This document shows, piece after piece, positions 12,883-20,333 of a stretch of DNA of 26,463 nucleotides (the stretch's first letter is position 1; each line of letters begins with the position of its first letter). A program made the translations under genes and the position numbers. Source of the stretch: a virus; the IMG/VR virus record IMGVR_UViG_3300036830_000257, positions 1 through 26,463 of that record; one strand, written 5' to 3'. The notes under the pieces are model-generated. The model was not told the origin of the DNA. It did no database searches and saw only the letters and a list, made by a program, of their open reading frames with translations.

Positions 12883-14314
12883 AAAGCTAGATAGGTCTAA
12901 AAAAGCAATAATGGCTTGCGGATGCTTTGATATAGTGCATCCAGGTCACATTAGGCATTTGACCTATGCTAAGTCAAAGGCGGATATTCTTGTCGTTAGT
13001 GTAACGGCGGATAGGCACATTAAAAAGGGAATATATCGGCCTCACGTTCCTGAGCAGATTCGCGCTGAAAGTTTGGCAGCATTGGAAATGGTGGATTATG
13101 TCATTATTGATGAAAATGCAGATCATTTGATTAATGTAGCCGAGATTAAACCAGACTATTTTGCCAAAGGCTTTGAGTATTCAGACCAACATCATCCAGC
13201 GACGGTTGCTGAAATTAAGTTGGTTGAATCTTATGGCGGTCAAATGATTTTTACACCTGGAGATGTGGTATATAGCTCTACCAAACTTCTTAATACTCAT
13301 CTTCCGAAATTACATATCGAAAAACTTATCAACCTGATGAAACGGTTTGATATTACGTTTGAGGGATTACGCGATGCAATCTCAAATTTTCAAAATTACA
13401 AATGCCATGTCGTCGGAGATACTATCATCGATACCTATACAAGAACCAATCTCATCGGAAGCAATGCCAAGACACCGACCTTTAGCGTTCTCTACGACGG
13501 ACATGAAGATTATATTGGGGGCGCTGCAATCGTTTCCCGGCATCTTAAAGCTGCTGGAGCAGATGTAACTTTTACTACTGTTGTAGGCAATGACCGTTAT
13601 GGTGCAATGGTACGGAAGATGGAAGGCATTAAAGTCAATGCTATCGTGGATGAAAACCGTCCTACGACGCATAAGAATACGATTATAGCGGGGGATTCGC
13701 GGTTGCTTAAGGTTGATACTGTAGATAATGCTCCTATTTCATCTAGGATTGCTGCTGAGATTGCTAATGATATTAAGGAATCCGCCGCTGATTGCACCGT
13801 CTTTAGTGATTTCCGGCATGGAATATTTAGCAAGGCTACGATACATGATTTAGCCATTTCTATTCCTGAGGGTGTGTTTACAGTTGCTGATAGTCAGGTA
13901 GCTTCACGTTGGGGAAATATCACCGAGTTCAAAGGATTCGATCTTATTACTCCGAATGAAAAAGAGGCGCGATTTGCTTTGGCTGACCAAGATTCCAATA
14001 TAGGAAATTTAGCTACGCTAACGCAAGAGACGGCTAGGGCTGAGAATATTATCCTCAAATTAGGGGCGCGTGGCGTATTTTTCTTAGAGAATGGCCTTCC
14101 TTATTCAATTGATAGTTTTGCTAGTCATATTAGGGATGCCGTGGGCGCTGGAGATGCCTTACTTGCCTACGCTACACTTACTATGTTGGCGACCAAATCC
14201 CTTCCTATGGCTTGTATAATAGGCTCTATGGCAGCAGCATGTGAATGTGAATATGATGGCAATATTCCAGTTAGGCCAGAAGATGTGCTGAGAAAGTTGG
14301 CGCAGTATGAGTAA
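12842..14314 (+). CDS. HldE-like bifunctional heptose nucleotidyltransferase and kinase
   Basis: The 490-aa protein joins two enzymes. The N-terminal cytidylyltransferase-type domain has GCFDIVHPGH (27-36) with the HxGH nucleotide site. The C-terminal PfkB-type kinase has GDTIIDTY (192-199), GGAA (226-229), PNEKEA (371-376) and DAVGAGDA (432-439). In E. coli HldE the kinase comes first, so the order is reversed. HldE phosphorylates heptose 7-phosphate at C1 and, after removal of the C7 phosphate, transfers AMP to give ADP-heptose. No GmhB-type phosphatase is visible here. GAGGAT lies upstream of ATG 12842, within the epimerase end. Confidence 0.85.
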   Translation: MTYSKILSLPALLEKLDRSKKAIMACGCFDIVHPGHIRHLTYAKSKADILVVSVTADRHIKKGIYRPHVPEQIRAESLAALEMVDYVIIDENADHLINVAEIKPDYFAKGFEYSDQHHPATVAEIKLVESYGGQMIFTPGDVVYSSTKLLNTHLPKLHIEKLINLMKRFDITFEGLRDAISNFQNYKCHVVGDTIIDTYTRTNLIGSNAKTPTFSVLYDGHEDYIGGAAIVSRHLKAAGADVTFTTVVGNDRYGAMVRKMEGIKVNAIVDENRPTTHKNTIIAGDSRLLKVDTVDNAPISSRIAAEIANDIKESAADCTVFSDFRHGIFSKATIHDLAISIPEGVFTVADSQVASRWGNITEFKGFDLITPNEKEARFALADQDSNIGNLATLTQETARAENIILKLGARGVFFLENGLPYSIDSFASHIRDAVGAGDALLAYATLTMLATKSLPMACIIGSMAAACECEYDGNIPVRPEDVLRKLAQYE

Positions 14315-14996
14315 GCCCATAATTGGCTTTGCAGGTAATGGACATTTAATGGAGCATGCTGCGGCTGCGGCACATATTAAAGGATTCAAGAAAATAAAAA
14401 ATACACCAGGGAAAACTGGCGATCATACCAGAGATTTGCATGAATGCGATATTGTGTATATCTGCCCTGACAGGCCAAGTAACACATCCCCACAGCAAAT
14501 GGTAGATTTAGTATTGCCATATTTGAAGGATGATGCAGTTCTGGTAATTCATTGTCAGGTTGAGCCTGGGTTTACTAGAAAAATTGAATGGCCTTCAGTT
14601 TATTATCATGTTGAAACGCTAAAAGTGAACGATAAGGCTATGGAGCGGGCACTGAATCCTGAGAGAATTATTTTGGGGTCTAATGCAATGGATGGTTCTT
14701 ATATAGATTTTAGGTTATCGCAATATTTACTTTCCTTCAATTGTCCAATAATTCCTATGTCCTACGAATCCGCTGAACTAGCTAAAATAGCCATTAATTA
14801 TTATCTGGCAAAGCAGATTGAGGCATCGAATACACTATCTAAAATAGCCGAAAAAATAGGCGCTAATTGGGATGATATTATACCGGCTCTACAAACTGAC
14901 AAGCGTATAGGTCAATATGCTTATCTCAAGCCAGGAGAGTTTGGGCCGCATTTGCAACGTGATTTGGATGTTATAGAGAAGATAAAACTTCAGTAG
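14307..14996 (+). CDS. Short UDP-glucose/GDP-mannose dehydrogenase-like protein without catalytic Cys
   Basis: This 229-aa protein resembles the first two-thirds of nucleotide-sugar dehydrogenases: an N-terminal Rossmann start (IGFAGNGHLM), a VEPGFT segment (85-90), NPERIILGS (117-125), and the central helix ESAELAKIAINYYLAKQI (154-171) with K160 and N164. The usual GFGFGGxCFPKD catalytic loop is replaced by PGEFGPHLQRD (209-219), with His at the Cys position, and the C-terminal substrate domain is missing (usual length over 400). A four-electron oxidation is therefore unlikely. It may do a simpler redox step or bind a nucleotide sugar. It is the last gene of the rightward operon. Confidence 0.75.
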   Translation: MSKPIIGFAGNGHLMEHAAAAAHIKGFKKIKNTPGKTGDHTRDLHECDIVYICPDRPSNTSPQQMVDLVLPYLKDDAVLVIHCQVEPGFTRKIEWPSVYYHVETLKVNDKAMERALNPERIILGSNAMDGSYIDFRLSQYLLSFNCPIIPMSYESAELAKIAINYYLAKQIEASNTLSKIAEKIGANWDDIIPALQTDKRIGQYAYLKPGEFGPHLQRDLDVIEKIKLQ

Positions 14997-15002
14997 TCGG
15001 CA

Positions 15003-15713
15003 TTATTTTTTTCTTATCATCAATAGACCATTGCCAATCGGAAGAATGACTTTTTCGTAGCCTTCTAGCGTTTTAACGTAATCCAGCATACGACGCACCC
15101 CAGCACCTTTCTCGGATGTTGATACTTGGTTCAGCGTGTCGCCTTGAAAAAATACATCATCTACGAGAATCATGCCGTTTTTAGCAAGTCTTGGTAGAGA
15201 TAATTCAAGTAGTTCTTTATAAGATTCTTTAGCGCAGTCTATGAGGATTAAATCATAGAGTAATATATCGCCTTGCAAATATTTAATGGCATCAAATTGC
15301 AAACATCTAATTTGTCTTTGGAATTTATTGTTTTTTATATTCTCTGTGGCAATTCCATGGAATTCCTTTCCTGTCTCTATAGTGTAAACCATAGCTCCCG
15401 CATCAGCTATATACATAGCTGATGCGCCAATATAAGTTCCAAGTTCTAAAACTTTTTTATACCCATGCGAGCGAATCAAAAATTGATAGAAACGCAGAGT
15501 ATTTAAATCTGATCCCATCACAGCGTACGTCATGCCATCTTTGGTTTTAATGTCCAGTTTTAGCGGCTCATACATGGATTCGAGCAATCGTTCCATATCG
15601 CCATAGAAATCCTTACCTTTATACATCTTTGAAAAATAAGGCTGTGATGGCAAAAGCCTATCCTTGTTTTGGATAGAGGACATTTCGTCGTCATTCCATA
15701 CTGCATTTTTCAT
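15003..15713 (-). CDS. Class I SAM O-methyltransferase (family 3, COMT-like)
   Basis: This 236-aa protein has SAM motif I VLELGTYIG (88-96), the acidic DLILIDCAKESY (154-165) and a VDDVFFQGD segment (184-192), the metal-coordinating region of catechol/caffeoyl-CoA-type O-methyltransferases. It would methylate a hydroxyl on a sugar or sugar intermediate. Its ATG overlaps the E1-beta stop as TAATG. It converges with the rightward operon, 6 bp away, and no terminator is obvious between them. Confidence 0.88.
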   Translation of the reverse strand: MKNAVWNDDEMSSIQNKDRLLPSQPYFSKMYKGKDFYGDMERLLESMYEPLKLDIKTKDGMTYAVMGSDLNTLRFYQFLIRSHGYKKVLELGTYIGASAMYIADAGAMVYTIETGKEFHGIATENIKNNKFQRQIRCLQFDAIKYLQGDILLYDLILIDCAKESYKELLELSLPRLAKNGMILVDDVFFQGDTLNQVSTSEKGAGVRRMLDYVKTLEGYEKVILPIGNGLLMIRKK

Positions 15714-16666
15714 TAGAATGGGCCTTTAAAGTTAGGGTTGGGGATATCAATAATCGGTGGTGTATCTGGATATAGCCCCTCAAGATAGCCGCGAGAGGAT
15801 GGAATTGGGTGGTCGGGAATGCCTATTCTTTGTACGCTAAATTGCAATCCAGCCTCAACACACCTTGCGATAATTTCCGCTCCAATTCCATAAGTTTTAT
15901 ATCCAGTATCCACAAAGCGTAGATGTCCGGTTTTTTTAACTGAGGAAATTATATCCTCAATATTTAATGGACGTAAAACACGAAGATCAAAAACATCTTC
16001 TGGGCCATCAAGTAATTCCGGAATTACCGAATACGAAGTAGCAACCACCGTAGCCAAGTCTCCACTTTGTAATTTCTTCGGCTTCGTAATATCACTTTTA
16101 TAATATCCCTCTGGCACTTCTCCTTTTACATAATGCGTCCAGCGATGCTCGATGATGACAACGGGATTGTCATCCTCAATAGCAGAAATTAACATCCCTT
16201 TATAATCTTCTGGAAACGTAGGCATCAGCACCTTGAGTCCAGGGATATAGGCAAACATCGCTTCAAGGCTTTGGGAATGACATGGCCCCTGCCCCCATCC
16301 ACGCCCAACGATCATGCGAATTACTAGCGGGCATTTATGCTGTCCATTGCTGATATAATGCATCTTGGCAGCATTATTGATGATTTGCTCCATAGCCAGA
16401 AGGGCAAATTCTACACGGTGAAATTGTATAACTGGACGTTTGCCCGACATGGCAAGACCGATAGCCACTCCAACCATCGCATTTTCTGAAACAGGTGTTT
16501 CGATAAGTCTATCCCCATATATGGGTTGCAATCCTGCTGTCGTTCCATAAAATGCTCCTTTATCGTCTATGCCCTGCCCCATAAGCAATACGTTCTTATC
16601 GCGCTCTCCCATGATGGCGAGAGCCTCGTTAATGGCTTGGGCTGAGGTGAGTTCACGCATAGACAT
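15713..16666 (-). CDS. 2-oxoacid dehydrogenase-like E1 component, beta subunit
   Basis: With the ATG at 16666 the product is 317 aa, near normal for E1-beta. It has the TPP-activating glutamate in ETPVSEN (E61), the conserved GPCHSQSLEA (127-136; H130) and PGLKVLMPT segments, and a C-terminal transketolase domain (RFVDTGYKTYGIGAEI). E1-alpha/beta pairs decarboxylate 2-oxoacids with thiamine diphosphate and normally pass the acyl group to E2. No lipoyl acyltransferase or E3 is encoded here. A role in making or extending a sugar by a two-carbon unit is possible but not shown. Its start overlaps the alpha stop. Confidence 0.88.
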   Translation of the reverse strand: MSMRELTSAQAINEALAIMGERDKNVLLMGQGIDDKGAFYGTTAGLQPIYGDRLIETPVSENAMVGVAIGLAMSGKRPVIQFHRVEFALLAMEQIINNAAKMHYISNGQHKCPLVIRMIVGRGWGQGPCHSQSLEAMFAYIPGLKVLMPTFPEDYKGMLISAIEDDNPVVIIEHRWTHYVKGEVPEGYYKSDITKPKKLQSGDLATVVATSYSVIPELLDGPEDVFDLRVLRPLNIEDIISSVKKTGHLRFVDTGYKTYGIGAEIIARCVEAGLQFSVQRIGIPDHPIPSSRGYLEGLYPDTPPIIDIPNPNFKGPF

Positions 16667-17549
16667 ATTTACTCGCCATTTCTGGTGTTGGTAAAGGTGC
16701 GGATTCAGCGGCATCGAAGGCGGCGGTGATTTTATCATTAATCTGCATTTGCATTTTTGCTATTCGCAAATCAGGAACACCACTAGCATCGACAGCTATT
16801 TTCAATGGATCGTTTTTACAATCAAATTCTCTGTCTATTCCACAATGAATACGTGAACGTTCAGTTAGCACATCAATGAAATATGGCTTTCCCTTCCTTA
16901 CATCATCAATAATTTGCTTAAAAGCATTGGCCAAAATAAATACATCTTTCGCAAGCATTCCCCAGTGCGAAATATTATGTGCCTTAGCAACATCTTCATA
17001 GCTTCTATCAGGCTGTCTTTTCTTAATCGGTGTATCCACAGAATACTGGTTATTCTCGCATACAAAAATAATTGGCAATTGCATAAGAGATGCAAAGTTA
17101 AGTGCCTCGTGGAAAACACCCTCTTCAACTGCCGCATCACCAAAAAAACAAACAACTACATTCCCGTTACCATCAATTTTATTAGCTAGAGCAGCACCAA
17201 CGGCTAGGGGGATTGCGGAAGCAACGATAGGACAACTAAAGAAATTTACAGAGGTATCCAATGCGTGCATACTGCCACCTCTACCTCCGTTGCATCCATC
17301 AGCCTTTCCATAAATTTCCAGCGTAAACTTCTCTATATCACCGCCTTTGGAAATAAAATGGCTATGATTGCGATGCGTACTAAAAACAGAATCTTGTTTT
17401 GTCAAATGATGACAAGCGCCCACTGCTATTGCTTCCTGATTGCACGATAAATGAACCGGACATCTAATCAATTGTCGTGGATAGCGCTCAATAATTTCCT
17501 CATCGAACCTCCGGCAGAGAAGCATTTTCTCTATGATAGAATGTTCCAT
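16653..17549 (-). CDS. 2-oxoacid dehydrogenase-like E1 component, alpha subunit
   Basis: This 298-aa protein (somewhat shorter than most E1-alpha) has HRNHSHFISKGGD (59-71), the GGRGGSMH segment (88-95), and the thiamine diphosphate-binding motif GDAAVEEGVFHEALNFASL, running from G137-D138 to N166-N167. It pairs with the adjacent E1-beta. The gene order methyltransferase, E1-alpha, E1-beta, methyltransferase inside a glycan cassette, without E2/E3, argues against central metabolism. Regulatory phosphorylation-loop features of mitochondrial E1 are not expected in this short version. The start overlaps the upstream methyltransferase end by 19 bases. Confidence 0.9.
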   Translation of the reverse strand: MEHSIIEKMLLCRRFDEEIIERYPRQLIRCPVHLSCNQEAIAVGACHHLTKQDSVFSTHRNHSHFISKGGDIEKFTLEIYGKADGCNGGRGGSMHALDTSVNFFSCPIVASAIPLAVGAALANKIDGNGNVVVCFFGDAAVEEGVFHEALNFASLMQLPIIFVCENNQYSVDTPIKKRQPDRSYEDVAKAHNISHWGMLAKDVFILANAFKQIIDDVRKGKPYFIDVLTERSRIHCGIDREFDCKNDPLKIAVDASGVPDLRIAKMQMQINDKITAAFDAAESAPLPTPEMASKYVYA

Positions 17550-18193
17550 GAATATGCCCCCGTATATCCAGCTTCTTCAAAAACCTTTAACCATCCCTCA
17601 GGATAATCATGAAATTCTGGCGTTAATGCCCAGCTTTCAAACAACATCTTTTCTTCAGGTGTGTAGTAACTATCAACCACTATATAGCTATTCCCCTTGG
17701 ATACCCGTTCAATTTCCTTCAATGCCATAACACACTTATCACGCGGAAGATTATGAAGAGTGTTTATCGAAATTACTAAATCAAAAAATTTATCCATAAA
17801 CGGTATATGCTTTGCCGAACCTAAATACATTCTATGGGCAATTTCAACGGGGCAATTTTCTATAGCATATTTCGATATATCCAAACCGCGTACATCAAGA
17901 AATTTCTTTTCCTTCATTAAATCCCAGACAAGAAAGCCTTTGCCGCAGCCTACATCTAGTACACGCGAACCTTTTTTTAATTTGAAAAATTCAATAATAT
18001 CCCTAGCGACTGGCCTCCAGCGCGAATCATAGTAATAACCTCCATAGCCATATTTTCTATCGCCATCGAAATAGTCATATCCAAACTGCTTGGCAATATT
18101 GATAATATTAGGGTCTTTCGCCTTAGCCCGCGCTTTAATATCGCGCTTGGATTTTGGAAGAGACGAGAGAAGATTTATTTCGCGACTCACCAT
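17531..18193 (-). CDS. SAM-dependent methyltransferase (Methyltransf_11-like)
   Basis: This 220-aa protein has SAM motif I VLDVGCGKGF (78-87), the acidic end of strand 2 at RGLDISK, and FDLVISINTLHNL as motif II/III. An N-terminal lead (KQFGYDYFDGDRKYGYGGYYY, first 20 residues from 35) with many Tyr is unusual and likely caps the substrate site. It would methylate a sugar hydroxyl or a carboxyl/amine of the product. The ATG lies within the isomerase stop region (overlap of 7 bases). Target unknown. Confidence 0.88.
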   Translation of the reverse strand: MVSREINLLSSLPKSKRDIKARAKAKDPNIINIAKQFGYDYFDGDRKYGYGGYYYDSRWRPVARDIIEFFKLKKGSRVLDVGCGKGFLVWDLMKEKKFLDVRGLDISKYAIENCPVEIAHRMYLGSAKHIPFMDKFFDLVISINTLHNLPRDKCVMALKEIERVSKGNSYIVVDSYYTPEEKMLFESWALTPEFHDYPEGWLKVFEEAGYTGAYSWNILS

Positions 18194-18762
18194 TTTGTGG
18201 CATTTTTCTGAAGAATCGGATTACTCACTAAGCTATGCCACACCAACGATTGAAATGCTTCGGATAATGGCGTAATCAAAGGTTCTTCAATAATCGGTAT
18301 GCAAATAGCTATATCTGCATACCGAGCCGTATAGCCGCTTGCCTTACCTACTACGCCATATATTTTAGCGCCAACAGCTTTAGCCAATTTTATTGCCCGA
18401 ATAAGATTAACACTAACTTTTCTCTTTTCATCGCCACCACCTACCGAGAATATCAGCAACGCATCATTTTTATTGAACTTGCTTACTTTGAGCCATCCAC
18501 TAAATACTGTATCCAATCCTTCATCATTTGCCCGTGCGCTAAATTCTGACACGTTATCTGTAGGCGCATACGCCTCTATGCCACAAAGCTTCCTGAAGTC
18601 ATTTACAGCATGACTAGCATTACCGGCGCTACCTCCCATGCCAAGGATGAAAAGACGGCCTTCGAGTTTGGATAGGGATTCGGCTAATTGTTCGATTTTC
18701 TGTGTATCGAGATTGTCCATGACTGATTTTGCGGTTTGAGCAAAGTGGCGGCTATGATGCAT
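18187..18762 (-). CDS. gmhA: SIS-domain sugar-phosphate isomerase (GmhA-like)
   Basis: This 191-aa protein has the SIS-domain signature GMGGSAGNASH (41-51), then TDNVSEFSARANDEG (68-82), the SVGGG phosphate loop (106-110), and EAFQSLVWH (168-176), the helix with the likely catalytic His. GmhA converts sedoheptulose 7-phosphate to heptose 7-phosphate. The pairing with transaldolase and the HldE-like enzyme supports that, though other SIS ketose isomerases look alike. The start overlaps the HNH stop; upstream only a weak GAGAT site is seen. Confidence 0.82.
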   Translation of the reverse strand: MHHSRHFAQTAKSVMDNLDTQKIEQLAESLSKLEGRLFILGMGGSAGNASHAVNDFRKLCGIEAYAPTDNVSEFSARANDEGLDTVFSGWLKVSKFNKNDALLIFSVGGGDEKRKVSVNLIRAIKLAKAVGAKIYGVVGKASGYTARYADIAICIPIIEEPLITPLSEAFQSLVWHSLVSNPILQKNATKW

Positions 18763-19237
18763 AAGTAATCTCGTTTAGTTTAGCAAATTTTCCATGCAAT
18801 TTTTGAGACATATTATTATAAGCTATAGCGGCTTCAATTTCTAAGAAATACTCTCCAATGTAATGATGTTTACAATCAGACACAATTTGCGCTATCCATT
18901 TATTTTTTCTTGTGCTGAAATGCACCCCTTTATATTTACTGGTGCCGCCTTTACTTTTGACATTCATGGCATTTTGTGATTTAGTCGCTAACCGAAGATT
19001 GCAACGTCTATTGTCTAAAGTATTACCATTGATGTGGTCTGTTTCTATACCTTTTTCAGTATTTAAAATAAGACGGTGCATATAAGTTTTACGACAATTC
19101 TTATATCTCTTTTCTCTAGGTTCATTTTTAACCGCATATCCAATCTTATTAAAAAACCAATTATACTGGGAAAGCCCCCCATAATCAGCATCATCTACGA
19201 TAGCAAACTTGCCTTGGCTTAAGAGTATTTCACGCAT
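18752..19237 (-). CDS. HNH endonuclease with AP2 DNA-binding domain
   Basis: This 161-aa protein has an N-terminal part, an HNH motif (MHRLIL with H54, TDHINGNTLDNRRCN with D67-H68 and N71-N80), and a C-terminal AP2-like domain (KYKGVHFSTRKNKW, then a helix with AAIAYN). This is a homing endonuclease type common in phages. It sits between the aminotransferase and the isomerase within one leftward operon, overlapping both by a few bases. It is likely a selfish insertion that did not break either gene. Confidence 0.9.
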   Translation of the reverse strand: MREILLSQGKFAIVDDADYGGLSQYNWFFNKIGYAVKNEPREKRYKNCRKTYMHRLILNTEKGIETDHINGNTLDNRRCNLRLATKSQNAMNVKSKGGTSKYKGVHFSTRKNKWIAQIVSDCKHHYIGEYFLEIEAAIAYNNMSQKLHGKFAKLNEITYAS

Positions 19238-20333
19238 AAAACTTTTTCACACAATCAATGATATATTGAAGTTCATTTTCTTCAAGATGTTCGTGACAAG
19301 GAAGGCTTAATTTGTTTTCTGCCTGCCAGTCGGTAATCAGAAAGTCTCCATCTTTACACTTATGTTGAAAGGCGCGGTTGCGATAACATGGCATTGGGTA
19401 ATGTACAAGCCCCTCCACACCACATTCTTTAAGATATGCCTGTAACTCATCGCGTCGTTCATAAAAGTTTTCGTATAGGGTGAATGTTACTTTACGATCT
19501 TTGCCAAACCGCCTTGATAATTTTACTTGTGGAATTTTGCTTAATTGCTCATCCATAAAAGCAGCATTCTTGATTCGATTATCAGTTATCATGTCGATTT
19601 GCTCTAACACATATTGTGCCACAACCGCCTGTACGGTATCGAGGCGAGAATTGCATCCTGCGATGGAATTGGTATTGCGGGCAATAAGTCCATGATTGCG
19701 ATAAAGGCGTAGCCATTTGGCATAGTCATCATTATCAGTAACGATCATGCCGCCATCTCCCCAGACGCTTAAATTCTTGAGCGGATGAAGTGAGAAGGCG
19801 CTTATATCTCCGAATGTACCGGCTTTTTTGCCATCAATCTCCGACATTATTCCTTGGGCGGAATCTTCTATTATCTTTAATTTATATTTGATCGCTAATT
19901 CTCTTATTGCGTTCATATCAGGCATATTGCCGCCCCAAATGACTGGCATTATCGCCTTTGTACGCCTAGTTATAGCTTTCTTTATTTTTGTTGCGTCCAT
20001 ACAGAAGTTATCAGTTACGTCTACGAAGACGGGAATAGCACCTACTTCACATATAGCGCCAGCGGTGGCGATGAATGTGTTGGCTGCTGTGATAATCTCA
20101 TCGCCAGATTTAATACCAGCCGCAAGCAAACTAAGCCGAAGTGCATCCGTACCATTACCTACACCGATAGCGTGTTTTATGCCTATTTTAGCTGCGAAGT
20201 TATCCTCGAATTCTTTGACTTCTCGGCCAAGTGTGAAATCGCCACGTGCTATTACGCTATCTAGGCGATGAAAGATTTCTGTACGGACTTCGGGAGGGAA
20301 TTTACGCTGAAGATATGACCAACCTATTTTCAT
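19230..20333 (-). CDS. DegT/DnrJ/EryC1-type sugar aminotransferase
   Basis: With the ATG at 20333 (ATGA overlap with the upstream gene) the product is 367 aa, normal for the PLP-dependent family. It has GNGTDAL (59-65), the IIEDSAQG segment (154-161) with the PLP-binding Asp, and SLHPLKNL with Schiff-base Lys at about 186. These enzymes transfer an amino group from glutamate to a keto sugar nucleotide. Thus the product of this cassette probably passes through a keto intermediate. A longer reading from 20375 is possible but is not favoured by the overlap. Confidence 0.9.
   Translation of the reverse strand: MKIGWSYLQRKFPPEVRTEIFHRLDSVIARGDFTLGREVKEFEDNFAAKIGIKHAIGVGNGTDALRLSLLAAGIKSGDEIITAANTFIATAGAICEVGAIPVFVDVTDNFCMDATKIKKAITRRTKAIMPVIWGGNMPDMNAIRELAIKYKLKIIEDSAQGIMSEIDGKKAGTFGDISAFSLHPLKNLSVWGDGGMIVTDNDDYAKWLRLYRNHGLIARNTNSIAGCNSRLDTVQAVVAQYVLEQIDMITDNRIKNAAFMDEQLSKIPQVKLSRRFGKDRKVTFTLYENFYERRDELQAYLKECGVEGLVHYPMPCYRNRAFQHKCKDGDFLITDWQAENKLSLPCHEHLEENELQYIIDCVKKFYA

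Noticed and set aside
14997-15002. Bidirectional terminator between the two convergent cassette operons
   Set aside because: The gap is six bases and no stable hairpin is seen. A T-run beginning near 15005 lies within the end of the methyltransferase gene and lacks a stem before it.
16653-17549. E1 alpha/beta pair as a pyruvate dehydrogenase for central metabolism
   Set aside because: No E2 or E3 gene is present and the neighbours are sugar-modifying enzymes. A role for host E2 cannot be wholly excluded.
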